DNA of 64,000 nt from an uncultured Lachnospiraceae bacterium (lineage in GTDB: Bacteria; Bacillota; Clostridia; Lachnospirales; Lachnospiraceae): assembly GCA_900548905.1 (NCBI GenBank), contig URMK01000031.1, positions 1 through 64,000 of the forward strand. Direction: 5' to 3'. Both the position numbers and the translations under genes were made by a program. Positions 16,414 through 25,479 of the stretch are shown here, piece after piece. The notes under the pieces are model-generated. The model was not told where the DNA came from. It saw nothing but the letters and a program-made list of their open reading frames with translations, and ran no database searches. Numbering within the stretch: the stretch's first letter is position 1; each line of letters starts with the position of its first letter.

Positions 16414-18210
16414 TCCGGGTTTTCCCTCACGTAATGCTCTTATCCGCAGTACCGCCCGGGTCCACCGGCCATATTCGCTGTACAGGGTGATTCCGTAGCT
16501 TTTGCCATAATAGCTTGACACACGGGCGTTTACATTCATAATCCCGATTCCGTCCCCTCCGAAATCCTGCCCGGTATTCATATTCACCCGGTATTCGAAT
16601 AGTTTCTGATTCATTTCTTCAAGCTGTTTTTTATTGATGCCGACGCCGTTATCCGTAACTGTCAGGAGCATCTCCTCCTCCCCTTCCAGCGAGGCACTGA
16701 TTGTCACGCGTCCTTTTCCGGATGTATCGAACAGCCCATGGGATATGCTGTTCTCTACCAAAGGCTGGAGGATGAATTTCATGACCTTGATGGAATAAAT
16801 CTCTTCCGGGATCTCATAGGCCATCTCAAACTGATCCGGAAACCGGTATTTTTGAATCTGTACGTAATCCTTTACGTGGTCTATTTCCTCCCGGAGCGTG
16901 ACAATGGAATCCCCTTTCAGGTTATACCGGAATATATTGGATATGCTGTCCGTAATTTCCACAATATTGTTCATGTTTTCGATTTCGGCGATGGCGCTTA
17001 TGGTATTCAGCGTATTATAAAGGAAATGGGGATTGATCTGGTAGGTGAGCATTTTTATCTGGGCTTCCTTCTGATCGATCTCATAGAGCAGTGTTTTTTC
17101 CGCATATTCATTAATACGTTCCGCCATACTGTTATAATTCTGTATCACATTCCGTATTTCATTATTTCCCAGCAGCCATTCCTCTTCCTTCGATAAATAT
17201 ACCTTTGCGAGGGAGGTGCCGTTATTATGCCGTATCACCTCATCCATCTTGGTCAATGGCTCCATCATCTGGTTAATCCGGTAATAGTAGATCATAAAAA
17301 CTACCGCCGCCGTCACAAGCAGGATGGTGATATCCCTGACCTTGCGTTCCGATATGGATCGGAGTGCTTCTTTTTCGGCAATGTAGCGCACCACCGTCCA
17401 GCCCGAGCTTTCGCTGCGTATGGCTGTCATCAGATAATCCAGCCCGCCGATGCGCAGGATATCCTGTTCACGGCCTTCTTCTACCATCTGCTTTGCCTTT
17501 TCCTGCACTTCCGTAAGCTGGCCCCCGTACAGGCCGCCCTTCCCGTTATTGTAAATCTGCATATCCTCATAAAACAACAGGGTGCCTGCGGGGTTATCGG
17601 TGGAATTGAGCAGTCGGTCCAGCTCCGCATAACCGATATCCAGGGTCACATAGGCCAGGGGAGAGGTCCCGTTATAGCTGTACAATACTTTTACAGCGGT
17701 TACCACCTTTATATCCACCTGACCGATGCTCCAGACTGACGGATCCGTATAATAGATACTGCGCCCCAGCTTCCCGCTGTCCACGATTTCCCATATGTAG
17801 TCCTTATAGTCCCGGAACACGGAGCTGATATTACTGTATACATCCCCGTTCGCGGAAAAAATACAGCAGCGTTTTATGTATTTGCTGTTGGAGACCACAT
17901 GATTGATGGTGCCTTCCACATAAGTGGTGTTCTGGAACCGTGTCACTTCATCATACTGGCTCTTCCGGTGGTTGATGATGTTGCACATCCTCTGATCCTG
18001 ATAATGAAGGTTAAACAGGCTCCCTACATCCAGAATAATGGAATCCACGGAATAGGCCAGCTGCTTGCCGCTCTCCGTCAGATGGTTAATGTCGGCCTGC
18101 CTCAGTTCGCTGATATTCTGGTTATATATCATCAGGCTCACGCCCATCGTAATAACAATGAAGATCAGAAATACCGTAAGTACCTCCAGGCGGACGGATT
18201 TCCTTCTCAT
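16411..18210 (-). CDS. Sensor histidine kinase (YesM family)
   Basis: A 599-residue membrane sensor: TM1 at about 8-28, an extracellular sensing domain of about 260 residues, TM2 near 293-311, a HAMP-like linker, then the His kinase core. His395 lies in NPHFLYNT, the phosphorylation site of this family; the N-box LQPLVENSISHG starts near 481 and the G-box DNGVGIN follows. It overlaps the permease upstream by 4 bases and is followed by its response regulator. It probably senses an extracellular oligosaccharide, perhaps with the lipoprotein encoded in the same operon. Confidence 0.93.
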   Translation of the reverse strand: MRRKSVRLEVLTVFLIFIVITMGVSLMIYNQNISELRQADINHLTESGKQLAYSVDSIILDVGSLFNLHYQDQRMCNIINHRKSQYDEVTRFQNTTYVEGTINHVVSNSKYIKRCCIFSANGDVYSNISSVFRDYKDYIWEIVDSGKLGRSIYYTDPSVWSIGQVDIKVVTAVKVLYSYNGTSPLAYVTLDIGYAELDRLLNSTDNPAGTLLFYEDMQIYNNGKGGLYGGQLTEVQEKAKQMVEEGREQDILRIGGLDYLMTAIRSESSGWTVVRYIAEKEALRSISERKVRDITILLVTAAVVFMIYYYRINQMMEPLTKMDEVIRHNNGTSLAKVYLSKEEEWLLGNNEIRNVIQNYNSMAERINEYAEKTLLYEIDQKEAQIKMLTYQINPHFLYNTLNTISAIAEIENMNNIVEITDSISNIFRYNLKGDSIVTLREEIDHVKDYVQIQKYRFPDQFEMAYEIPEEIYSIKVMKFILQPLVENSISHGLFDTSGKGRVTISASLEGEEEMLLTVTDNGVGINKKQLEEMNQKLFEYRVNMNTGQDFGGDGIGIMNVNARVSSYYGKSYGITLYSEYGRWTRAVLRIRALREGKPG

Positions 18211-19058
18211 GTTTTAACAGCGCCCTGGGTCAGTCCGGCAACGATATATTTCTGGGCGCAGATATAGGCAATTACCACCGGCAGCATGGCGACCAGATAG
18301 GAGGCAAATGCCAGGTTATAGTCAAATGTATACTGGGATTTAAAGTTATATTGGAATAAGGGCAGCGTCCACATTCCCGGCTGCTGGTTTAAGATGAGCA
18401 GGGGCATCTGGAAATCGTTCCATACCCATAAGGCGTTCATGACAAAAATAGTGGCAACCATGGGTTTTATCAAAGGAAGAACCACGCGCCAATAAGCGGT
18501 AAAGGTGGTACAGCCGTCGATAGACGCCGCTTCCTCCAAATCCCGGGGTACACTCTTCACATAGTTGGCAAGCAGGAATACGCCCTGGGATGATGCCAGG
18601 GCCAGGCACATGCAGATCAGCCCCGTCTGGTTTAAAAGCTTCATTTTGGTAAGATACTGCACCAGCGGCACCATGATAACCTGGAACGGTACAAATATTC
18701 CAAGAAGCAGATAAAAATAAATGGTCTTAAAGTATCTGTTTTCTTCCATTTTCCGTGCAATGGCATAAGCACACATAGGGATGAAAACAAGTATCAGCAC
18801 CACTGAAATGATGGTAATTTTGGCGGAATTCCACACATAAGTCCAGTACCCGCTTTTTTCAAACACACTGATAAAATTCCCCAGGTAAAAGGAGGAAGGC
18901 AGCGAGAAGAAATCGGCCGCGGATTCCTGCTGTGTCTTAAGAGAGGTTATCACGGTGATATACATGGGAAACAGGATAATAAGCGCCCCGATAAGAAGGA
19001 CAATCCATGTAACCACTTTAGCAATTCTGGATGATATCGATTTTCCCATATTAGTCAC
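18207..19058 (-). CDS. Carbohydrate ABC transporter permease (MalG type)
   Basis: A 283-residue inner-membrane permease with six predicted membrane segments. The cytoplasmic EAA loop reads EEAASIDGCTTFTAYWRVVLPLIKP, the site where the ATPase docks. It overlaps the upstream permease by 8 bases and the downstream histidine kinase by 4, so all three are co-translated. No ATPase gene lies in the locus; a shared MsmX-type ATPase from elsewhere is likely. Confidence 0.93.
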   Translation of the reverse strand: MTNMGKSISSRIAKVVTWIVLLIGALIILFPMYITVITSLKTQQESAADFFSLPSSFYLGNFISVFEKSGYWTYVWNSAKITIISVVLILVFIPMCAYAIARKMEENRYFKTIYFYLLLGIFVPFQVIMVPLVQYLTKMKLLNQTGLICMCLALASSQGVFLLANYVKSVPRDLEEAASIDGCTTFTAYWRVVLPLIKPMVATIFVMNALWVWNDFQMPLLILNQQPGMWTLPLFQYNFKSQYTFDYNLAFASYLVAMLPVVIAYICAQKYIVAGLTQGAVKT

Positions 19059-19950
19059 CTACCTGTTTATTCTTAGTCATTTTTAAGGTAACGGCAGCCA
19101 CAACGGCCACTATCACAAACAAAATCATGGATTCGGCTACGGACTGGCTGTAGGCATTCCCCTTCATCGCCTGGTTATATATTAAAATACCCACCGCCTG
19201 GGTGGCTCCTCCCGGCCCGCCGTTCGTCATCGCCATAATATAATCGAATATGGTAAGACCGGCCTTAACCTGGGTTATAATAACCATATTCAGCACCGGA
19301 ATCAGGAAAGGGAAGGTAATACTCCTGAATTTGTCCCACCGGTTGGCCCCGTCGATAGTAGCCGCTTCATAAAGCTCCGACGGCACGCTCTGCAGTCCTG
19401 CCAGAAACAGGACAATAGGAATGGAACAGCCCTGCCAGAGATTGACTATCAGAATGCCGAACATAGCTGTTGTTTTATTTCCCAGAAGACTGTTGGAAAG
19501 CCAGCCGATATTCAGTGCCTTACCGATTACGGGCAGAGCACGGTAGAACAGTTCATTCCAGATCAGCCCCACCGTTACCATGGAAAGCACCGCCGGCAGG
19601 AAATAGATGGATCGGAAAAAGGTGGAGGCTTTGGTAAGGTTATTCAGGCACATTGCCACCAGCAGGGAAATAACGATCAGAATGAATACAAACAGAAAGG
19701 TGTATACAAAGTTGAATTTCAGGGCAGCCAGGAATTTACGATCCATCATGGCCTTGATGTAATTTCCAAAGCCTATCAGCTTATAGGATGCGCTGATGCC
19801 GTTCCAGTCCGTAAAGCTGTAATAAATCCCGATGGCCATAGTCACCGTAAAAAAAACAGTATACATCACCACGGACGGCACTGTAAACAGGAACAGCGTT
19901 CTGGTTCTTTCGGATATTTTTTTTGTTTTCTTGCTCTTCACTTTATCCAT
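19051..19950 (-). CDS. Carbohydrate ABC transporter permease (MalF type)
   Basis: A 299-residue permease with about six membrane segments after a basic cytoplasmic tail (KSKKTKKISERTR). The EAA loop appears as YEAATIDGANRWDKFRSITF. The start is MDKVKSKK at 19950, 7 bases after an AAGGAG box; the open frame upstream runs through hairpins and is not coding. It forms a heterodimer with the MalG-type permease with which it overlaps by 8 bases. Confidence 0.93.
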   Translation of the reverse strand: MDKVKSKKTKKISERTRTLFLFTVPSVVMYTVFFTVTMAIGIYYSFTDWNGISASYKLIGFGNYIKAMMDRKFLAALKFNFVYTFLFVFILIVISLLVAMCLNNLTKASTFFRSIYFLPAVLSMVTVGLIWNELFYRALPVIGKALNIGWLSNSLLGNKTTAMFGILIVNLWQGCSIPIVLFLAGLQSVPSELYEAATIDGANRWDKFRSITFPFLIPVLNMVIITQVKAGLTIFDYIMAMTNGGPGGATQAVGILIYNQAMKGNAYSQSVAESMILFVIVAVVAAVTLKMTKNKQVGD

Positions 19951-19973
19951 AACTCTCTTCTCCTTACCTGAAA

Positions 19974-20000
19974 ACGGGCAGGATATACAGCCCTGCCCGT
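19974..20000 (-). terminator. Hairpin between binding-protein and permease genes
   Basis: ACGGGCAGG and CCTGCCCGT pair perfectly over 9 bases around a 9-base loop. In the leftward transcript a short TTTT run follows. It lies 24 bases before the permease start, consistent with partial termination that keeps permease expression below that of the binding protein. Confidence 0.55.
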
Positions 20001-20049
20001 CTTTCTTAAACAATAGCCGGCCCGTGCAGCGCGGCAGCCGTTGCGGCCC

Positions 20050-20069
20050 GCCTGCCGATCAGGGCAGGC
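20050..20069 (-). terminator. Second hairpin after the binding-protein gene
   Basis: GCCTGCC and GGCAGGC pair over 7 bases with a 6-base loop, starting just 9 bases after the stop codon of the solute-binding protein. There is no T-run; it may shield the 3' end of the binding-protein message. Confidence 0.45.
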
Positions 20070-20078
20070 AATTGCGCA

Positions 20079-21413
20079 CTACTGTGCTTCCGCCTCTCTT
20101 GCGGTTTTCCAGTCTTCATCCAGCTGTGTAAGGAAATCAGAAACGGAGGTACCCATAAATACATTCTGGATTTCAGAACGCTTGGTATCTTCAAATCCGG
20201 TAGGAGGCACTGCCAGATCCAGAACGCCCGCTTTATCAATCAGGTCAAGGACCAGCTTGTCCTGGGGGATATCCGCCGTAACGCCTTTGATCGCGGAAGG
20301 AGAATGATCCATGTCGGAATACATCTGTCCTGCTTCCGTGGAGAAAAGGTAGGTCATAAACTTATCAACTGCTTCGGATTTGGCAGGATCCGATGCTGCT
20401 TTGGCACTGACGCAGATTGCGCAGTCCACTCCCACCGGCTGCTTCATATCACCGTTTCCGTTGGGCATGGGGAACATTTCCACGTTGCTGTCGGGGTTGG
20501 CGGACTGGATGGACGGAAGGGCCCAGCTTCCCTGGATAAACATGTAGGACGCCCCTGTGGCAAAATCATTGATGGCCTGGTCGTATCCGAGGGAAAGGGT
20601 ATCTCCCTGGGAATACTTCTCCGTCAGAAGAACCATTTTCTCCATGGAATCATTGGCAATGGCGTCCGCCGCATAAGTTTGGCTGCCGTCATCAAGCCCT
20701 GCATAAAAATCCGAATAGCCTCCCCTGTCTTTCCCGCCGATATTATCCCAGAGCTGGGAAACGGTCCATGCGTCCTTGTTGGGAAGGAGGAAGGGGACCT
20801 CACCGTTTGCCACAATTTTTTCACACAGTGCAATCAGTTCGTCCCATGTCGCGGGAACGGAAAGCCCGGCCTGCGTAAATTTGTCCACATTATAGTAAAC
20901 ACCCATAAAATTCAGGGAAATAGGCAGACAATAGATACCTCCGTCTTCCATTTTAAGATCTTCAACATACGAATCAACGATGTTTCCTGTATACTCTTTG
21001 CCTGTCAGGTCTGCCAGCAGCCCTTCATTGGCAAACTGTACAAACTGTGCGTCCGTAGGCCAGTGCATGAGGATGTCAGGCAGTGTATCACTGCTGGCTC
21101 TTGTCATCAGCACACCGCTTCCGTCGGGAGTGGTATTCAGCGTCACCTTGATATCCGGGTTTTGCTCACTGAACTTATCGATAACTGCCTGGAAGGTATC
21201 CGCGGCCTCCCTCTTCTGGTTAACGAACTCAATTTCCACAGTCCCGGAGGAAGTCCCCTCCTCTGCAGCCTCCTTATTCCCGGAAGCCTGCTCGACCGGT
21301 GTTTCCTGCGCGGCAGCCCCTGTATTTTCCGTAGACGCCTGCTTCCCGCAGCCCACAATCCCCGCTGCCGCCATGGATAGCGTAAGCAGCATTGCAATCG
21401 CTTTTTTCTTCAT
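20079..21413 (-). CDS. Extracellular carbohydrate-binding lipoprotein of ABC transporter
   Basis: A 444-residue family 1 solute-binding protein. A lipoprotein signal peptide covers residues 1-20 with the lipobox AGIVGC; a Thr/Ser/Ala/Glu-rich linker follows. The mature part has the VEIEFVNQK start and repeated aromatic clusters typical of oligosaccharide binders. The start at 21413 follows AGGAGG; 19 further in-frame residues upstream are disregarded. It is the first gene of the leftward transport operon, divergent from a GH13 enzyme. Sugar specificity cannot be read off. Confidence 0.93.
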   Translation of the reverse strand: MKKKAIAMLLTLSMAAAGIVGCGKQASTENTGAAAQETPVEQASGNKEAAEEGTSSGTVEIEFVNQKREAADTFQAVIDKFSEQNPDIKVTLNTTPDGSGVLMTRASSDTLPDILMHWPTDAQFVQFANEGLLADLTGKEYTGNIVDSYVEDLKMEDGGIYCLPISLNFMGVYYNVDKFTQAGLSVPATWDELIALCEKIVANGEVPFLLPNKDAWTVSQLWDNIGGKDRGGYSDFYAGLDDGSQTYAADAIANDSMEKMVLLTEKYSQGDTLSLGYDQAINDFATGASYMFIQGSWALPSIQSANPDSNVEMFPMPNGNGDMKQPVGVDCAICVSAKAASDPAKSEAVDKFMTYLFSTEAGQMYSDMDHSPSAIKGVTADIPQDKLVLDLIDKAGVLDLAVPPTGFEDTKRSEIQNVFMGTSVSDFLTQLDEDWKTAREAEAQ

Positions 21414-21660
21414 ACCCAATTTCCTCCTTTTGGTAACAAATTCTTTTTTCCTGCATTTATATAGTAACATTTTGTGTTTCCATTCCTATATAACATTTAT
21501 TTCATAATCAATATTACTAATTTTACTTTTTATTTAAAAATTTTGTTATATATTTTGTATACCGTTTTTTATAAAGTATGGATTTCTATATGCAGATGGT
21601 AAGATTTCTGGTATGGCCGGGAAATCTCACATGATAGCATAGGATAAAGGAATAAACTGA

Positions 21661-21682
21661 CCGTTCAGGCAGGTCCGAACGG
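21661..21682. repeat. Interspersed palindrome, copy 4 (before GH13 gene)
   Basis: CCGTTC (21661-21666) and GAACGG (21677-21682) are complementary, with further GGC/GGTC pairing inside. It lies in the probable leader of the GH13 gene, 19 bases before its ribosome-binding site. The sequence matches copies 2 and 3 with compensated changes in the arms. Confidence 0.7.
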
Positions 21683-21714
21683 CTACACAACGTCAAATAC
21701 AGGGAGGTTTGCAT

Positions 21715-23460
21715 ATGAATTTCGGTTGTGTTTATCACAGAAGCCAGGACAATATGTGCTACGCAAAAAATGAAACGGAGCTGGTGATTCAGATTCAGAC
21801 AGGAAAGGAAGTGGAACGGGTTTTCCTCCATTATGAGGATCCCATGGAGTCGGAGGAATTCGGGGGCCCCTGGCGGTGGAAGGGGCATCCGGAGGAGATG
21901 TCCGGGGGAAAGGAACTGGAAAACCACATGTGGTGGACTCTTTCCGTTTTCCCACCCTATAAACGGTGCGCTTATTTCTTTGAGCTGCAAAGCGCTGATG
22001 AGACCTTCTATTATCTGGAAGATGGATTTTATGCAAAGGATACTCTGGTTCTGGAAAACAAAAGGCTGTCCTATTTTTCTTTTCCCTGGATGAATCCTGC
22101 AGATATCAACGTAACGCCGGATTGGGTGGCCGATACGGTATGGTATCAGATTTTTCCGGAACGCTTCTGCAGGAAGGACGATTCCCTTCCCAAAAATAAG
22201 CTGCACCCCTGGGGGCGGGGCCATGTAACCAATGATGAATTTTATGGCGGAGATCTTGCCGGGATCACCTCCAAAATCGGGTACCTGGCTGATTTGGGTA
22301 TTACCGGCATCTACCTCACACCCATTTTTGAGGCTTCCACCACCCACAAATATGACACCACGGATTACCGTAAGATCGATCCTGCCTTCGGTACCGGGGA
22401 GGATTTCCGGACGCTGGTGGACACCGCCCATCGGGCAGGTATCCGCATCATGCTGGACGGTGTATTTAACCACTGCGGTTACCATTTCCCCTACTGGCAG
22501 GATGTGCTGGAAAAAGGCCCCGCGTCCCCTTACTGGAACTGGTTTATGGTAAATAAATGGCCTTTTGATAAAGCCGATCCCTGGACTTATGACAAAAAAT
22601 ACTATTCCTTCCATTTCACCGCCTTTATGCCCAAATTAAATACCAATAAGGAAGAGGTGGCGGAATATCTGATAGAAACCTGTGAATACTGGGTCAGAGA
22701 ATTCGGAATCGATGGCCTTCGCCTGGATGTGGCCCATGAAATATCCCATAAATTCTGCCGTTCCTTACGCGCACGTCTGAAGGCCCTGCGCCCGGACTTC
22801 TATATCCTGGGAGAAATCTGGCAGGATTCCATGCGCTGGCTGAGGGGGGACGAGTTTGATTCCGTCATGAATTATCCCTTCCATAATGCGGTGATGGACT
22901 TCTTCCGGAACAAAGAAGCGGACAGCCTGTCGTTCCGGTACCGGATTAACAAATGCTACAGCATGTATATGGAGCAGACCAACCAGGTGCTTTTCAATCT
23001 TCTGGACTCCCACGATACGGCGCGTTTACGGAGCAAGCTTCCTGATGCGGATTCTTTTTTCCAGGCTTTGGCCGTGTTATTTACCATGCCGGGAAGCCCG
23101 TGTATCTTTTACGGTACGGAAATTGCCATGGAAGGCGGCCCGGATCCCGACTGTCGCAGATGTATGCCCTGGGATGATGTGGAAAAGGGAACTTTTCAGG
23201 AGACTGCCGCCATGGTAAAGGCTCTCATAGCCCTTCGGAAACAGGAACCGCTCTGCCGCTGCCCTCAACTCGTATTTCCGGAGGGGGAACCTGTAGGATC
23301 CCGGGTGATTACCTATCGCAGACAGGCTGAGGGACGGTCGCTTACGGTATGTATCAACGCAGGAGATACCGGGACAGGCGTTCCTGGCGGAAGTATCCTT
23401 TTATCACGAAAGACGGAAAACGGGCGGATTCTGCCGGGCGGTTTCGCTGTTGTAAAATAG
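21715..23460 (+). CDS. GH13 alpha-glucan hydrolase (neopullulanase/cyclomaltodextrinase-like)
   Basis: A 581-residue enzyme without signal peptide, so intracellular. An N-terminal beta domain of about 120 residues precedes the barrel, as in cyclomaltodextrinases. The barrel has WYQIFPERF, DGVFNHCG, GLRLDVAHE with nucleophile Asp338, GEIWQDS with acid/base Glu367, and LLDSHDTAR with stabiliser Asp434. It should cleave alpha-1,4 (and possibly alpha-1,6) links in maltodextrins taken up by the cell. AGGGAGG sits 7 bases before the ATG. It diverges from the transporter operon and may serve the same substrate class. Confidence 0.92.
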   Translation: MNFGCVYHRSQDNMCYAKNETELVIQIQTGKEVERVFLHYEDPMESEEFGGPWRWKGHPEEMSGGKELENHMWWTLSVFPPYKRCAYFFELQSADETFYYLEDGFYAKDTLVLENKRLSYFSFPWMNPADINVTPDWVADTVWYQIFPERFCRKDDSLPKNKLHPWGRGHVTNDEFYGGDLAGITSKIGYLADLGITGIYLTPIFEASTTHKYDTTDYRKIDPAFGTGEDFRTLVDTAHRAGIRIMLDGVFNHCGYHFPYWQDVLEKGPASPYWNWFMVNKWPFDKADPWTYDKKYYSFHFTAFMPKLNTNKEEVAEYLIETCEYWVREFGIDGLRLDVAHEISHKFCRSLRARLKALRPDFYILGEIWQDSMRWLRGDEFDSVMNYPFHNAVMDFFRNKEADSLSFRYRINKCYSMYMEQTNQVLFNLLDSHDTARLRSKLPDADSFFQALAVLFTMPGSPCIFYGTEIAMEGGPDPDCRRCMPWDDVEKGTFQETAAMVKALIALRKQEPLCRCPQLVFPEGEPVGSRVITYRRQAEGRSLTVCINAGDTGTGVPGGSILLSRKTENGRILPGGFAVVK

Positions 23461-23489
23461 CATATGGTCCCGGTATAATTCCGAATCAG

Positions 23490-23539
23490 AAAAAGGTTCC
23501 GGACAGGCGATACGATAGTATGCCTGACCGGAACCTTTT
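23490..23539. terminator. Bidirectional terminator after GH13 and DUF362 genes
   Basis: AAAAGGTTCCGG and CCGGAACCTTTT pair exactly, with inner AGGC/GCCT, around a loop of about 13 bases. T-runs appear at both ends, and it separates two convergent genes. Confidence 0.82.
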
Positions 23540-23559
23540 GTAAGTCCTATGTATATATC

Positions 23560-24666
23560 TCAGATCTCAATCAATTCATATTGGTCGCTGCCCAGCCCGA
23601 TTTTTACCCCGTGCTCAATGCAGGAATGCCAGTTGGTATCCGGCGCGGAGTCAATGAAATGATCCTGATGCACATGAGGCATGCGATCCAGCTGGCTTCC
23701 GCTGATAACCGGCTGCCTGTTTACCGCATCCGCACAGGCCACATCCAGCGCCACAGGATCAAAGGAGGCAAACATTCCCACATCCGGTACGATAGGAATA
23801 TCATTTTCCGAATGGCAGTCACAGTTAGGGGAAACATCCACCACAAGGCTGATATGGAACTGGGGCCTTCCGGAAACCACCGCCTTGCTGTACTCCGCAA
23901 TCTTGCGGTTCAGGATATCATTGCTTTCATCTCCGGGCGTACACACCGCATCCATAGGACATACACCGATGCACCGGCCGCAGCCCACGCATTTCTTATG
24001 GTCGATGGAAGCCTTGCCGTCCGTGATGGAGGGGGCGTCATGGGCGCAGATCTTGATACAGCGGCCGCAGCCGATACAGTTTGCCTGCTCCACATAAGGC
24101 TTGCCGGCGTTATGCATCTCCATTTTCCCCGCACGGGAGCCGCAGCCCATTCCGATGTTTTTCAGAGTCCCCCCGAAGCCGGTGGCTTCGTGGCCTTTGA
24201 AATGGCTCAGGGTGACAAAAACGTCCGCATCCATAATGGCACGTCCTATTTTGGCTTCCTTAACATATTCGCCGCCTTCCACGGGAACCAGTTCTTCATC
24301 CGTCCCCTTCAGTCCGTCTGCAATCATGACATGACAGCCCGTGGAAAAGGGTGAAAACCCATTCTGGTATGCTGCATCCATATGATCCAGGGCGTTTTTC
24401 CTGCCGCCCACATACAGCGTGTTACAGTCCGTTAGAAACGGCTTTCCGCCAAGCTCTTTGATGACCTTCACCACAACAGCCGCATAGTTCGGCCTTAGAT
24501 AGGCCAGATTGCCCGGTTCGCCGAAGTGGATTTTAATTGCGGCATATTTATTGGTGAAATCAATCTTGCCAATACCTGCCGTTTTGATAAGACGCTCCAG
24601 CTTCTGAGGCAGATTCTCAGAAAATGAAGTTTTCATTGTGGTAAAATAAACCTTTGATTTTTCCAT
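23560..24666 (-). CDS. DUF362 protein with two 4Fe-4S clusters
   Basis: A 368-residue protein. The N-terminal two thirds are a DUF362 domain (AAIKIHFGEPGN and FLTDCNTLYVGGR). Two ferredoxin motifs lie around residues 190-240: CIGCGRCIKIC and CVGCGRCIGVCPMD. Such proteins are common in anaerobes and are probably cytoplasmic redox or iron-sulfur proteins of unknown reaction. It ends the operon tatD-rsmA-HAD-ZIP-DUF362 and lies 18 bases after the ZIP transporter. A link to metal supply is possible but not shown. Confidence 0.88.
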   Translation of the reverse strand: MEKSKVYFTTMKTSFSENLPQKLERLIKTAGIGKIDFTNKYAAIKIHFGEPGNLAYLRPNYAAVVVKVIKELGGKPFLTDCNTLYVGGRKNALDHMDAAYQNGFSPFSTGCHVMIADGLKGTDEELVPVEGGEYVKEAKIGRAIMDADVFVTLSHFKGHEATGFGGTLKNIGMGCGSRAGKMEMHNAGKPYVEQANCIGCGRCIKICAHDAPSITDGKASIDHKKCVGCGRCIGVCPMDAVCTPGDESNDILNRKIAEYSKAVVSGRPQFHISLVVDVSPNCDCHSENDIPIVPDVGMFASFDPVALDVACADAVNRQPVISGSQLDRMPHVHQDHFIDSAPDTNWHSCIEHGVKIGLGSDQYELIEI

Positions 24667-24684
24667 ATCTTTTTCCTCCTTTTA

Positions 24685-25479
24685 TCAGCCTAATGCAACA
24701 TCCAATATCATCATAATAAGGAAACCGCCCATTACCCCAAGCGTCCCTATATTGGAATGTTCTCCCAGATGTGCCTCCGGAATCAGCTCCTCCACCACCA
24801 CATACATCATGGCGCCCGCCGCAAAGCTGAGAAGCCAGGGCATGAGAGGCTGGATTCCTCCTGCGATCAACACTACCAGAATACCAAAAACAGGTTCTAC
24901 AATACCGGAAAGGCTTCCGTAAAGAAATGCCTTCCAGCCGGGAATCCCTTCCTGACGCAGCGGCAGGGATATAGCCGCCCCTTCCGGGAAGTTCTGAATA
25001 CCGATGCCCAGCGCCAGTGCAAATGCCGCTGCCACACCCGCTTCTGCCCCCATATGCTGTGCCGCCATGGCAAACGCGAGACCTACTGCCATTCCCTCAG
25101 GAATGTTGTGAAGGGTTACCGCCATGACCAGCAGGGTGGTCCGTTTCCAGGAGGAGGAAAGCCCCTCCGGCTCCTTGGATCCCGCATGCAGATGGGGAAG
25201 CAGCTGATCCATCAGCAGAAGAAAAACTATCCCCAGCACAAAACCTCCCGCTGCGGGTATCCATCCCACCTTGCCCGCTGCCTCCGCCTCCTCAATCGCG
25301 GGTATGAGGAGCGACCACACAGAGGCTGCAATCATAACACCTGCCGCAAATCCCAGAAAAATCCTCTGGATTTTCATATTTATTTTGCCGCGGAATAAAA
25401 ATACCATGGCGGCTCCCAGCGTCGTCATCAAAAAGGTGAAGCCGGTCCCGCCGGCTGCCCATAGCAATGCCTGTTTCAT
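24685..25479 (-). CDS. ZIP-family divalent metal transporter
   Basis: A 264-residue integral membrane protein with about eight membrane segments, importing Zn2+ or related divalent cations. The conserved transport-site motifs are HNIPEGMAVG in the middle helix and NFPEGAAISL in the next. A short acidic/His-containing loop sits between helices 3 and 4 (LPHLHAGSKEPEG). Its ATG overlaps the TGA of the upstream HAD gene, so translation is coupled. Confidence 0.92.
   Translation of the reverse strand: MKQALLWAAGGTGFTFLMTTLGAAMVFLFRGKINMKIQRIFLGFAAGVMIAASVWSLLIPAIEEAEAAGKVGWIPAAGGFVLGIVFLLLMDQLLPHLHAGSKEPEGLSSSWKRTTLLVMAVTLHNIPEGMAVGLAFAMAAQHMGAEAGVAAAFALALGIGIQNFPEGAAISLPLRQEGIPGWKAFLYGSLSGIVEPVFGILVVLIAGGIQPLMPWLLSFAAGAMMYVVVEELIPEAHLGEHSNIGTLGVMGGFLIMMILDVALG

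Noticed and set aside
20304..21380. 358-residue open frame opposite the binding protein
   Set aside because: Antisense shadow of the lipoprotein gene, with no start signal.
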